Positions 1-8,220 of a stretch of DNA of 64,000 bases are shown one piece after another. Location of the stretch: positions 1 through 64,000 of the forward strand of contig NZ_AKJK01000112.1 in assembly GCF_000282375.1 (NCBI RefSeq), written 5' to 3'. This DNA is from Pseudomonas sp. GM50 (GTDB lineage: Bacteria; Pseudomonadota; Gammaproteobacteria; Pseudomonadales; Pseudomonadaceae). The position numbers and the translations under genes were made by a program. Position 1 is the first letter of the stretch, and every line of letters starts with the position of its first letter. The notes beneath the pieces are model-generated. The model was not told where the DNA came from, searched no databases, and was given only the letters and a program-made list of their open reading frames with translations.

Positions 1-110
1 GGGGCAGAAGCGCTTTGGTTACTTTCGCGCTTTTCGAAAGTGACTCGCTGTAAAAGCGAAACCGCCAGCGGCCGTGACCGCAGAAACGGATATGTACACA
101 ACCATAGAGC
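1..110. repeat. Possible dispersed Pseudomonas intergenic repeat (edge fragment)
   Basis: This stretch downstream of gltA contains AGCGCTTTGGTTAC and GCAGAAACGGATATGTAC, which I recall as a recurrent downstream-of-gene sequence in Pseudomonas genomes. It is cut by the window edge, and I see no second copy here to prove repetition. The short open frames over it look non-coding. Confidence 0.3.
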
Positions 111-137
111 CGGGAAGGCCCCAAGGCCCACAAACAA

Positions 138-166
138 AAACGGCCCCTATCTAAATAGAGGCCGTT
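138..166 (-). terminator. Intrinsic terminator of gltA
   Basis: An inverted repeat (AAACGGCC arms, about 11 pairs, loop around TTTAGA) is followed on the minus strand by TTTTTGTTTG. It sits about 40 nt past the gltA stop codon. Confidence 0.8.
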
Positions 167-202
167 TCCGGTACAGCTCAAGACGTTATCGCAAGACAGG
201 TC

Positions 203-1492
203 TTATTCGCGGTCTTCCAGCTTGGTGATATCACGCGACTCGTAGCCGGTGTACAACTGGCGCGGGCGGCCGATCTTGTACGGGCTGGAGAGCATTTCTT
301 TCCAGTGGGAGATCCAGCCGACGGTCCGCGCCAGGGCGAAGATCACGGTGAACATGCTGGTCGGAATGCCGATCGCCTTGAGGATGATCCCCGAGTAGAA
401 GTCGACGTTCGGGTACAGCGAGCGCTCGATGAAGTACGGATCGGTCAGGGCGATCTCTTCCAGGCGCATGGCCAGTTCGAGTTGCGGATCGTTGGTGATG
501 CCCAGCTCTTTCAGCACTTCGTCGCAGGTTTGCTTCATGACGGTGGCGCGTGGGTCGCGGTTTTTGTAAACCCGGTGACCGAAGCCCATCAATTTGAACG
601 GATCGTTCTTGTCCTTGGCCTTGGCGATGTACTTGTCGATGTTCGAAACATCGCCAATCTCGTCAAGCATGGTCAGAACGGCTTCGTTCGCACCGCCGTG
701 GGCAGGGCCCCACAGTGCAGCGATACCGGCGGCGATACAGGCGAACGGGTTGGCACCCGACGAACCGGCCAGACGTACGGTAGAAGTCGATGCGTTTTGC
801 TCGTGGTCGGCATGGAGGATGAAGATCCGGTCCATGGCCTTGGCGAGTACCGGGCTGATCGGTTTGATCTCGCACGGGGTGTTGAACATCATGTGCAGGA
901 AGTTTTCCGCGTACGACAGGTCGTTGCGCGGGTACATCATGGGTTGGCCCATGGAGTACTTGTAAACCATTGCGGCCAGGGTCGGCATCTTGGCAACCAG
1001 GCGGATCGCGGAGATTTCGCGATGCTGCGGGTTATTGATGTCGAGGGAGTCGTGGTAGAAGGCCGAGAGGGCACCCACTACGCCGCACATGACGGCCATC
1101 GGGTGGGCGTCGCGACGGAAGCCGTTGAAGAAGGTCTTCAACTGCTCGTGAACCATGGTGTGGTTCTTCACGGTGCCTACGAACTGGGCCTTCTGCTCTG
1201 CGGTCGGCAATTCGCCGTTGAGCAGCAGGTAGCAGGTTTCCAGGTAGTCCGACTTTTCAGCCAGCTGTTCGATCGGGTAGCCGCGGTGCAGCAGAATGCC
1301 GTTGTCGCCGTCGATATAGGTGATCTTCGACTCGCAGGAGGCAGTCGACATGAAACCAGGGTCAAAGGTGAAACGGCCCGTGGCCGTCAGGCCCCGAACG
1401 TCGATAACATCGGGACCAACGGTGCCGGTTAAAATGGGCAGCTCGACGGGGGCTGCGCCCTCGATGATCAACTGCGCTTTTTTGTCAGCCAT
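203..1492 (-). CDS. gltA: Citrate synthase (type II, hexameric class)
   Basis: Condenses acetyl-CoA with oxaloacetate to citrate, the entry step of the TCA cycle, in the cytoplasm. The 429-residue length and whole-sequence similarity fit the Gram-negative hexameric enzyme, which in this family is NADH-inhibited. The catalytic triad is visible as H265 (in PAHGGANE), H306 (in GFGHRVYK) and D364 (in NVDFYSG). The ATG start is preceded by an AGGAGG-like site. It is transcribed away from sdhC across a 363-nt intergenic region that holds strong promoters for both directions, and ends in an intrinsic terminator. The identification is firm. Confidence 0.98.
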   Translation of the reverse strand: MADKKAQLIIEGAAPVELPILTGTVGPDVIDVRGLTATGRFTFDPGFMSTASCESKITYIDGDNGILLHRGYPIEQLAEKSDYLETCYLLLNGELPTAEQKAQFVGTVKNHTMVHEQLKTFFNGFRRDAHPMAVMCGVVGALSAFYHDSLDINNPQHREISAIRLVAKMPTLAAMVYKYSMGQPMMYPRNDLSYAENFLHMMFNTPCEIKPISPVLAKAMDRIFILHADHEQNASTSTVRLAGSSGANPFACIAAGIAALWGPAHGGANEAVLTMLDEIGDVSNIDKYIAKAKDKNDPFKLMGFGHRVYKNRDPRATVMKQTCDEVLKELGITNDPQLELAMRLEEIALTDPYFIERSLYPNVDFYSGIILKAIGIPTSMFTVIFALARTVGWISHWKEMLSSPYKIGRPRQLYTGYESRDITKLEDRE

Positions 1493-1550
1493 GTGGCCTC
1501 CTATTTATGCTTGAAATCATCAGACAGACCCCCCACGCAGGGCCCGCACC

Positions 1551-1578
1551 ACTATAGTGAGATAAATTCGAATGTCAA
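1551..1578 (-). promoter_or_regulatory. Sigma-70 promoter of gltA
   Basis: On the minus strand a consensus TTGACA (1578-1573) is separated by 16 nt from TATAGT (1556-1551). This gives a leader of about 50 nt before the gltA ATG. Confidence 0.7.
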
Positions 1579-1692
1579 TTTGCCTAAAGTCTTGCTCCAG
1601 AAGGCTTTAACCGGACTTTTTCCTCGAAATTGACTGCCATTTACGCCTTTTATCTGACTTGTGCAATCAGCTATTAGGGGAAGGTGAACGCG

Positions 1693-1721
1693 TTGTCATT
1701 AGTAGCCTAACTGTCTATACT
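1693..1721 (+). promoter_or_regulatory. Sigma-70 promoter of the sdh-suc operon
   Basis: TTGTCA (1693-1698), a 17-nt spacer and TATACT (1716-1721) make a near-consensus promoter. The predicted start near 1728 leaves a leader of about 128 nt before sdhC, room for post-transcriptional control. The rest of the 1493-1855 gap holds the divergent gltA promoter and one leader hairpin. Confidence 0.65.
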
Positions 1722-1802
1722 CGGCCACCGACCGCCAGGGGCTTTTGGGCCTGCTTTATTGGGGGTCGCATCCCTGGGTGGTGGTTACCTGACCAGTGCA
1801 CT

Positions 1803-1832
1803 CCCCAACAACTTTGCCCTGATTGTTAGGGG
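1803..1832 (+). promoter_or_regulatory. Leader hairpin upstream of sdhC
   Basis: CCCCAACAA (1803-1811) can pair with TTGTTAGGGG (1823-1832) with one bulged base, closing an 11-nt loop. It lies about 24 nt upstream of the GTG start of sdhC, between promoter and start. Its function is unknown; it could set ribosome or sRNA access. Confidence 0.4.
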
Positions 1833-1855
1833 CTCTTCAGTGTGAAAAAAAAGCC

Positions 1856-2230
1856 GTGAAAAGCCAACGACCTGTAAACCTAGACCTAAGGACCATCAAA
1901 CTCCCCATCACCGGCGTTACGTCGTTTCTTCACCGTGTTTCCGGCATCATCCTCTTCCTGGGCCTTGGCTTCATGCTGTATGCATTGGGCAAGTCTCTGG
2001 GTTCCGAGGAAGGTTTTGCCGAGGTGAAGGCATGCTTGACCAGTCCGCTGGCCAAGTTCGTAGCATGGGGCCTCCTGTCCGCTCTTCTGTATCACCTGGT
2101 AGCCGGTGTGCGCCACTTGATCATGGACATGGGCATCGGCGAGACGCTTGAAGGCGGCCGCCTGGGCTCGAAAATTATCATCGCCGTTTCCGTGGTGTTG
2201 ATCGTTCTGGCAGGAGTTTGGATATGGTAA
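1856..2230 (+). CDS. sdhC: Succinate dehydrogenase cytochrome b556 subunit
   Basis: Membrane anchor of complex II; with SdhD it binds haem b and ubiquinone and passes electrons from SdhAB to the quinone pool. From the GTG at 1856 the product is 124 residues with three hydrophobic helices. It carries the family's SFLHRVSG segment near the N-terminus and HLVAGVRHLIMD, whose histidine is the usual haem ligand. No good Shine-Dalgarno precedes this GTG. A second GTG at 1841 is out of frame because of an eight-A run, and an upstream TTG at 1823 lies inside a hairpin. The end overlaps sdhD by 7 nt. Confidence 0.93.
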   Translation: MKSQRPVNLDLRTIKLPITGVTSFLHRVSGIILFLGLGFMLYALGKSLGSEEGFAEVKACLTSPLAKFVAWGLLSALLYHLVAGVRHLIMDMGIGETLEGGRLGSKIIIAVSVVLIVLAGVWIW

Positions 2231-2592
2231 CCAGCGTTACGAACCTTTCGCGTTCGGGCCTCTATGACTGGATGGCGCAACGTGTGTCTGCGGTTGTTCT
2301 CGCGGCTTATTTCATCTTCCTGATCGGATACCTCGCGGCGAATCCAGGCATTGGCTATGACCAATGGCATGCCCTGTTCGCCCACAACGGGATGCGTATC
2401 TTCAGTCTGCTGGCCCTTGTGGCCCTGGGCGCTCACGCCTGGGTCGGCATGTGGACCATCGCGACTGACTACCTGACGCCGATGGCGCTGGGCAAGTCCG
2501 CGACTGCAGTACGTTTCCTTTTCCAGGCAGTATGCGGCGTTGCGATGTTCGCTTACTTCGTCTGGGGTGTGCAGATTCTCTGGGGTATCTGA
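2224..2592 (+). CDS. sdhD: Succinate dehydrogenase membrane anchor subunit
   Basis: Second membrane anchor of complex II. The 122-residue product has three transmembrane helices. It has SGLYDWMAQRVSAVVL near the N-terminus and GAHAWVGMWTIATDYL in the middle, matching gammaproteobacterial SdhD with its quinone- and haem-side residues. The ATG at 2224 overlaps the end of sdhC, which favours coupled translation. A TTG two codons earlier is open but less likely. sdhA starts 3 nt downstream. Confidence 0.93.
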   Translation: MVTSVTNLSRSGLYDWMAQRVSAVVLAAYFIFLIGYLAANPGIGYDQWHALFAHNGMRIFSLLALVALGAHAWVGMWTIATDYLTPMALGKSATAVRFLFQAVCGVAMFAYFVWGVQILWGI

Positions 2593-2595
2593 TTC

Positions 2596-4368
2596 ATGGC
2601 TAACATTCCAACGATTTCTTTCGACGCCATCATCATTGGTGGTGGCGGTGCCGGCATGCGCGCTGCGCTGCAACTGGCACAGGGCGGTCACAAGACTGCC
2701 GTGATCACCAAGGTTTTCCCGACCCGTTCGCACACCGTGTCGGCCCAGGGCGGCATCACTTGCGCCATTGCGTCTGCCGATCCGAACGATGACTGGCGCT
2801 GGCACATGTACGATACCGTCAAGGGTTCCGACTATATCGGTGACCAGGACGCTATCGAATACATGTGTCAGGAAGGTCCTGCCGCCGTATACGAGCTGGA
2901 CCACATGGGTATGCCGTTCTCGCGTACCGAACAAGGTCGTATCTATCAGCGTCCGTTCGGTGGACAGTCCAAGGACTACGGTAAAGGTGGCCAGGCCGCC
3001 CGTACCTGCGCCGCTTCCGACCGTACCGGTCACGCGCTGCTGCACACCCTTTATCAGGGCAACCTGAAAGCTGGCACCACGTTCCTGAACGAGTACTACG
3101 CTGTTGATCTGGTGAAAAACCAGGAAGGCGCATTCGTCGGCGTGATTGCCATCTGCATCGAAACCGGTGAAACCACCTACATCCGTGCCAAGGCCACCGT
3201 ATTGGCCACCGGCGGTGCAGGTCGTATCTACGCTTCGACCACCAACGCCCTGATCAACACCGGTGACGGCGTTGGCATGGCGCTGCGTGCCGGCGTACCG
3301 GTACAAGACATCGAAATGTGGCAGTTCCACCCGACCGGCATCGCCGGCGCCGGTGTACTGGTCACCGAAGGTTGCCGTGGTGAGGGTGGTTACCTGATCA
3401 ACAAGCACGGCGAGCGTTTCATGGAGCGTTATGCTCCGAACGCCAAAGACCTTGCCGGTCGTGACGTTGTTGCCCGTTCGATGGTTAAAGAAATCATCGC
3501 CGGCAACGGTTGCGGTCCGAATGGCGACCACGTAATGCTCAAACTCGACCACCTGGGCGAGGAAGTGCTGCACAGCCGTCTGCCAGGCATCTGCGAACTG
3601 TCCAAGACTTTCGCACACGTTGACCCTGTTGTTGCTCCGGTTCCGGTTGTTCCTACCTGCCACTATATGATGGGCGGTGTTCCGACCAACATCCACGGTC
3701 AGGCAATCACCCAGAACGACGAAGGCGTCGACGAAATCATCCCTGGCCTGTTCGCAGTGGGTGAAGTGGCGTGCGTATCGGTTCACGGCGCCAACCGTCT
3801 GGGCGGCAACTCGCTGCTCGATCTGGTGGTATTCGGCCGCGCTGCCGGCCTGCACCTGGAAAAAGCGCTGACCGACGGTATCGAATACGATGACGCCACC
3901 GACGCCGACATCAACGCGGCCCTGGCACGTCTGTCCGCTCTGAACGAGCGTACCGAAGGTGAAGACGTGGCAACCCTGCGTCGCGAACTGCAAAACTGCA
4001 TGCAGAACTACTTCGGTGTATTCCGTACCGGCGAATACATGCAGAAGGGTATTGCTCAGCTGGCTGATCTGCGTGGCCGTATCGCCAACGTCAAGATCAA
4101 CGACAAGAGCCAGGCGTTCAACACTGCGCGTATCGAAGCGCTGGAACTGCAGAACCTGCTGGAAGTGGCCGAAGCTACTGCCATCGCTGCAGAAGTGCGT
4201 AAAGAGTCCCGCGGTGCTCACGCTCGTGAAGACTTCGAAGACCGTGACGACGAAAACTGGCTGTGCCACACCCTGTACTTCCCGGGTGACAAGCGCGTTG
4301 CCAAGCGTGCTGTGAACTTCTCGCCGAAGACTGTTCCGACTTTTGAACCTAAGATTCGGACTTATTAA
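2596..4368 (+). CDS. sdhA: Succinate dehydrogenase flavoprotein subunit
   Basis: Oxidises succinate to fumarate on the cytoplasmic face of the membrane, with covalently bound FAD. The 590-residue product has an N-terminal dinucleotide fold (IIGGGGAGMRAA, residues 13-24). The FAD-attachment histidine is H46 in RSHTVSAQGGI. Substrate-site segments HPTGIAGAGVLVTEG and HGANRLGGNSLLDLVV are present, and the C-terminal helical domain is intact. It is co-transcribed with sdhCD and followed 11 nt later by sdhB. Confidence 0.98.
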   Translation: MANIPTISFDAIIIGGGGAGMRAALQLAQGGHKTAVITKVFPTRSHTVSAQGGITCAIASADPNDDWRWHMYDTVKGSDYIGDQDAIEYMCQEGPAAVYELDHMGMPFSRTEQGRIYQRPFGGQSKDYGKGGQAARTCAASDRTGHALLHTLYQGNLKAGTTFLNEYYAVDLVKNQEGAFVGVIAICIETGETTYIRAKATVLATGGAGRIYASTTNALINTGDGVGMALRAGVPVQDIEMWQFHPTGIAGAGVLVTEGCRGEGGYLINKHGERFMERYAPNAKDLAGRDVVARSMVKEIIAGNGCGPNGDHVMLKLDHLGEEVLHSRLPGICELSKTFAHVDPVVAPVPVVPTCHYMMGGVPTNIHGQAITQNDEGVDEIIPGLFAVGEVACVSVHGANRLGGNSLLDLVVFGRAAGLHLEKALTDGIEYDDATDADINAALARLSALNERTEGEDVATLRRELQNCMQNYFGVFRTGEYMQKGIAQLADLRGRIANVKINDKSQAFNTARIEALELQNLLEVAEATAIAAEVRKESRGAHAREDFEDRDDENWLCHTLYFPGDKRVAKRAVNFSPKTVPTFEPKIRTY

Positions 4369-4379
4369 GGGTGGCCGCC

Positions 4380-5084
4380 ATGTTGCAAGTCAGTGTTTAT
4401 CGTTACAACCCTGATCAGGACGCTGCGCCGTTCATGCAGGAATTCCAGGTTGATACCGGTGGTAAAGACCTGATGGTGCTGGACGTGCTGGCCCTGATCA
4501 AAGAGCAGGACGAAGGTTTCTCCTATCGTCGCTCTTGCCGTGAGGGTGTTTGCGGTTCCGACGGCATGAACATCAACGGCAAGAACGGTCTGGCGTGCAT
4601 CACGCCGCTGTCTGCCGTCGTAAAACGTAACAAGTTGATCGTTCGTCCGCTGCCAGGTTTGCCGGTTATCCGTGACCTGGTCGTCGATATGAGCATCTTC
4701 TACAAGCAATACGAAAAGGTTAAGCCATACCTGCAGAACGACACGCCGGCTCCGGCCATCGAGCGTCTGCAGTCCCCTGAAGAGCGTGAAAAGCTTGACG
4801 GTCTGTACGAGTGCATCCTGTGCGCTTGCTGCTCGACTTCGTGCCCGTCCTTCTGGTGGAACCCGGACAAGTTCCTGGGTCCGGCTGCTCTGCTGCAAGC
4901 CTATCGCTTCCTGGCAGACAGCCGCGACAACAAGACATCCGAGCGTCTGGCTTCGCTGGATGACCCGTTCAGCGTATTCCGCTGCCGGGGCATCATGAAC
5001 TGCGTCAACGTTTGTCCGAAAGGCCTGAACCCGACTAAGGCCATCGGTCACATTCGTAACATGCTGCTGCAAAGCGGCGTGTGA
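4380..5084 (+). CDS. sdhB: Succinate dehydrogenase iron-sulfur subunit
   Basis: Carries electrons from FAD to quinone through three clusters. The 234-residue product shows the 2Fe-2S cysteines in SCREGVCGSDG and GLAC. The 4Fe-4S and 3Fe-4S ligands lie in CILCACCSTSCPSFWW and CRGIMNCVNVCPKGLNP. The ATG at 4380 follows AAGGGTGG at good spacing; a GTG three codons upstream is the alternative. It ends the sdh part of the block and is followed by a terminator-like hairpin before sucA. Confidence 0.97.
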   Translation: MLQVSVYRYNPDQDAAPFMQEFQVDTGGKDLMVLDVLALIKEQDEGFSYRRSCREGVCGSDGMNINGKNGLACITPLSAVVKRNKLIVRPLPGLPVIRDLVVDMSIFYKQYEKVKPYLQNDTPAPAIERLQSPEEREKLDGLYECILCACCSTSCPSFWWNPDKFLGPAALLQAYRFLADSRDNKTSERLASLDDPFSVFRCRGIMNCVNVCPKGLNPTKAIGHIRNMLLQSGV

Positions 5085-5123
5085 TTCAGCTGCTGTACCC
5101 GTAGGACCGCTGTACCCGTAGAT

Positions 5124-5160
5124 GCTACGGCGCAGGCTTCAACCGGCGCCGTAGTTTTAA
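5124..5160 (+). terminator. Terminator-like hairpin between sdhB and sucA
   Basis: CTACGGCGC (5124-5132) pairs with GCGCCGTAG (5146-5154) and is followed by TTTTAA, a short U-run. It may end part of the sdh transcripts. The remaining 190 nt up to sucA hold no gene and presumably a sucA promoter. Confidence 0.55.
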
Positions 5161-5346
5161 CCTGGGCAGCAGCTTATAAGGCTGCAGCTCTTATTTTGAA
5201 GAAATGAGACAAGCAGGGGCATCCGGGCTGGTACCCGGACTATCAGCGTGATCCTAAGTGGCTTGTTTTAGTCGCTGCATTCGGACTTCTGCAAGTTTTC
5301 TCGGTGTCGACGCCGGTGGTGTTCCCCTAACCGAGGGTGACCAAGC

Positions 5347-8178
5347 ATGCAAGAAAGCGTGATGCAGCGCATGTGGAACAGCGCCTACCTATCCGGTAGT
5401 AACGCTGCCTATGTGGAAGAGCTCTACGAGCTCTACCTGCACGACCCTAACGCTGTGCCAGAAGAGTGGCGCACCTACTTCCAGAAGTTGCCTGCTGATG
5501 GCAACACTGCCACCGATGTTTCGCACTCCACAATTCGCGATCATTTCGTCTTGCTGGCAAAGAACCAGCGCCGCGCCCAACCGGTTTCCGCCGGTAGCGT
5601 GAGCAGTGAGCACGAGAAGAAGCAAGTTGAAGTGCTGCGATTGATCCAGGCCTACCGTATGCGTGGCCACCAGGCAGCCCAGCTTGACCCGCTGGGGCTG
5701 TGGCAGCGTCCTGCACCTGCAGACCTGTCAATCAATCATTACGGCTTGACCAATGCCGATCTTGATACGACCTTCCGTGCCGGCGACCTGTTCATCGGCA
5801 AAGAGGAGGCGAGCCTACGCGAAATTCACGAAGCGTTGCAGCAGACATATTGCCGCACCATCGGCGCTGAATTTACGCATATCACCGATTCCGAGCAGCG
5901 CCAGTGGTTCCAGCAGCGTCTGGAAAGCGTGCGCGGCCGTCCGACGTACTCCGTCGACATCAAGAGCCACCTGCTTGAGCGCGTCACCGCCGGCGAAGGC
6001 CTGGAAAAATACCTCGGGACCAAATACCCGGGTACCAAGCGTTTCGGCCTGGAAGGCGGCGAGAGCCTGATTCCGATGCTCGACGAGCTGATCCAGCGTT
6101 CCGGCTCCTACGGCACCAAGGAAATCGTGATCGGCATGGCCCACCGTGGTCGTCTGAACGTACTGGTCAACACCTTCGGCAAGAACCCGCGCGAGCTGTT
6201 CGACGAGTTCGAAGGCAAGAAGAAGGTCGAGTTGGGTTCCGGTGACGTCAAGTATCACCAGGGCTTCTCGTCCAACGTGATGACCACCGGCGGTGAAGTT
6301 CACCTGGCCATGGCGTTCAACCCTTCCCACCTGGAAATCGTTTCCCCGGTGGTCGAGGGTTCGGTTCGCGCCCGTCAGGATCGTCGTAACGACCCTACCG
6401 GCGAGAAGGTTCTGCCGATCTCCATCCACGGTGACGCGGCATTCGCCGGTCAAGGTGTGGTCATGGAAACCTTCCAGATGTCGCAGACCCGCGGTTTCAA
6501 GACCGGCGGTACCGTGCACATCGTGATCAACAACCAGGTCGGTTTCACCATCAGCAACCCGCTGGACTCGCGCTCCACCGAGTACGCGACCGACGTTGCG
6601 AAGATGATCCAGGCGCCGATCCTCCATGTGAATGGTGATGATCCGGAAGCCGTGTTGTTCGTGACCCAGCTGGCCATCGATTACCGCATGCAGTTCAAGC
6701 GTGACGTGGTGATCGACCTGGTCTGCTACCGTCGTCGCGGCCACAACGAGGCCGACGAGCCTAGCGGTACCCAGCCTCTGATGTATCAGCAGATCACCAA
6801 ACAGCGCACCACCCGTGAGCTGTATGCCGATCGTCTGACCCAGAGCGGTGTGCTGGACGCAGAGCGTGTTCAGGCGAAAGTCGACGAATACCGCAATGCG
6901 CTGGACAACGGTCTGCATGTTGTAAAAAGCCTGGTCAAAGAGCCGAACAAAGAGTTGTTCGTGGACTGGCGTCCGTATCTGGGCCACGCCTGGACCGCGC
7001 GTCACGACACTCGCTTCGATCTGAAAACCTTGCAGGAACTGTCCGCCAAGCTGCTGGAAATTCCGGAAGGCTTCGTGGTTCAGCGCCAGGTCTCGAAAAT
7101 CTACGAAGACCGTCAGAAAATGCAAGCCGGCGGCCTGCCGATCAACTGGGGTTACGCCGAAACCATGGCGTACGCGACCCTGGCGTTCGAAGGTCACCCG
7201 ATTCGCATGACGGGTCAGGACATCGGTCGCGGTACGTTCTCGCACCGTCACGCTGTCTTGCACAACCAGAAAGACGCGGGTACCTACATCCCGCTGCAAA
7301 ACCTGTATAAGGGCCAGCCACGTTTCGACCTGTACGATTCGTTCCTGTCCGAAGAAGCCGTGCTGGCGTTCGAATACGGTTACTCGACCACCACGCCTGA
7401 GGCGCTGGTGATCTGGGAAGCCCAGTTCGGCGACTTCGCCAACGGTGCCCAAGTGGTTATCGACCAGTTCATCACCAGTGGCGAGCACAAGTGGGGCCGT
7501 CTCTGCGGTCTGACCATGCTGCTGCCGCACGGTTATGAAGGTCAGGGTCCGGAGCACTCTTCGGCTCGTCTGGAGCGTTACCTGCAGCTGTGCGCCGAGC
7601 ACAATATTCAGGTAGCCGTGCCGACTACGCCGGCTCAGATCTACCACTTGCTGCGTCGTCAGGTGATTCGTCCGCTGCGCAAACCGTTGATCGTTCTGAC
7701 TCCGAAGTCGCTGCTGCGTCACAAACTGGCCATCTCGACCCTGGAAGATCTGGCCGAAGGTTCGTTCCAGACCGTTATCCCGGAAATCGATGCCCTGGAC
7801 CCGAAAAAGGTCGAGCGCGTTGTTCTGTGTAGCGGCAAGGTCTACTACGACCTGCTGGAAAAACGCCGTGCCGAAGGTCGTGATGACATCGCCATCGTGC
7901 GTATCGAGCAGCTGTACCCATTCCCTGAGGACGACTTGAACGAAGTCCTGGCTCCGTACACCAACCTCAAACATATCGTTTGGTGTCAGGAAGAGCCGAT
8001 GAACCAGGGTGCCTGGTACTGCAGCCAACACCACATGCGCCGCATCGTTGGCAATCACGACAAGTCTCTCGTACTCGAGTACGCGGGCCGTGATGCTTCT
8101 GCTGCACCTGCTTGTGGTTATGCATCGATGCACGCTGAGCAGCAGGAACAACTGCTGCAAGACGCCTTTACTGTTTAA
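5347..8178 (+). CDS. sucA: 2-oxoglutarate dehydrogenase E1 component
   Basis: Thiamine-diphosphate enzyme that decarboxylates 2-oxoglutarate and transfers the succinyl group to the lipoyl arm of SucB. The 943-residue length is typical. The N-terminus holds the short E2-binding helix (WNSAYLSGSNAAYVEELY). The core has MAHRGRLNVLVN, the ThDP/Mg segment GDAAFAGQGVVMET with NNQVGFT, and YRRRGHNEADEPS. The start follows GAGGGTGA. It is first of the suc genes, with sucB 42 nt downstream. Confidence 0.98.
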   Translation: MQESVMQRMWNSAYLSGSNAAYVEELYELYLHDPNAVPEEWRTYFQKLPADGNTATDVSHSTIRDHFVLLAKNQRRAQPVSAGSVSSEHEKKQVEVLRLIQAYRMRGHQAAQLDPLGLWQRPAPADLSINHYGLTNADLDTTFRAGDLFIGKEEASLREIHEALQQTYCRTIGAEFTHITDSEQRQWFQQRLESVRGRPTYSVDIKSHLLERVTAGEGLEKYLGTKYPGTKRFGLEGGESLIPMLDELIQRSGSYGTKEIVIGMAHRGRLNVLVNTFGKNPRELFDEFEGKKKVELGSGDVKYHQGFSSNVMTTGGEVHLAMAFNPSHLEIVSPVVEGSVRARQDRRNDPTGEKVLPISIHGDAAFAGQGVVMETFQMSQTRGFKTGGTVHIVINNQVGFTISNPLDSRSTEYATDVAKMIQAPILHVNGDDPEAVLFVTQLAIDYRMQFKRDVVIDLVCYRRRGHNEADEPSGTQPLMYQQITKQRTTRELYADRLTQSGVLDAERVQAKVDEYRNALDNGLHVVKSLVKEPNKELFVDWRPYLGHAWTARHDTRFDLKTLQELSAKLLEIPEGFVVQRQVSKIYEDRQKMQAGGLPINWGYAETMAYATLAFEGHPIRMTGQDIGRGTFSHRHAVLHNQKDAGTYIPLQNLYKGQPRFDLYDSFLSEEAVLAFEYGYSTTTPEALVIWEAQFGDFANGAQVVIDQFITSGEHKWGRLCGLTMLLPHGYEGQGPEHSSARLERYLQLCAEHNIQVAVPTTPAQIYHLLRRQVIRPLRKPLIVLTPKSLLRHKLAISTLEDLAEGSFQTVIPEIDALDPKKVERVVLCSGKVYYDLLEKRRAEGRDDIAIVRIEQLYPFPEDDLNEVLAPYTNLKHIVWCQEEPMNQGAWYCSQHHMRRIVGNHDKSLVLEYAGRDASAAPACGYASMHAEQQEQLLQDAFTV

Positions 8179-8220
8179 CGCCTTCGCGCACCTGAAACCG
8201 AATTTAAGGACCCACAGATA

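Noticed and set aside
305..1432. 375-codon plus-strand frame over gltA
   Set aside because: Antisense to citrate synthase, with no independent start signal or family similarity.
2092..4269. 725-codon open frame on the minus strand over sdhA
   Set aside because: It is antisense to clear sdhC/D/A genes; the frame is open because of the strong third-position GC bias of the plus-strand genes. No domain is visible.
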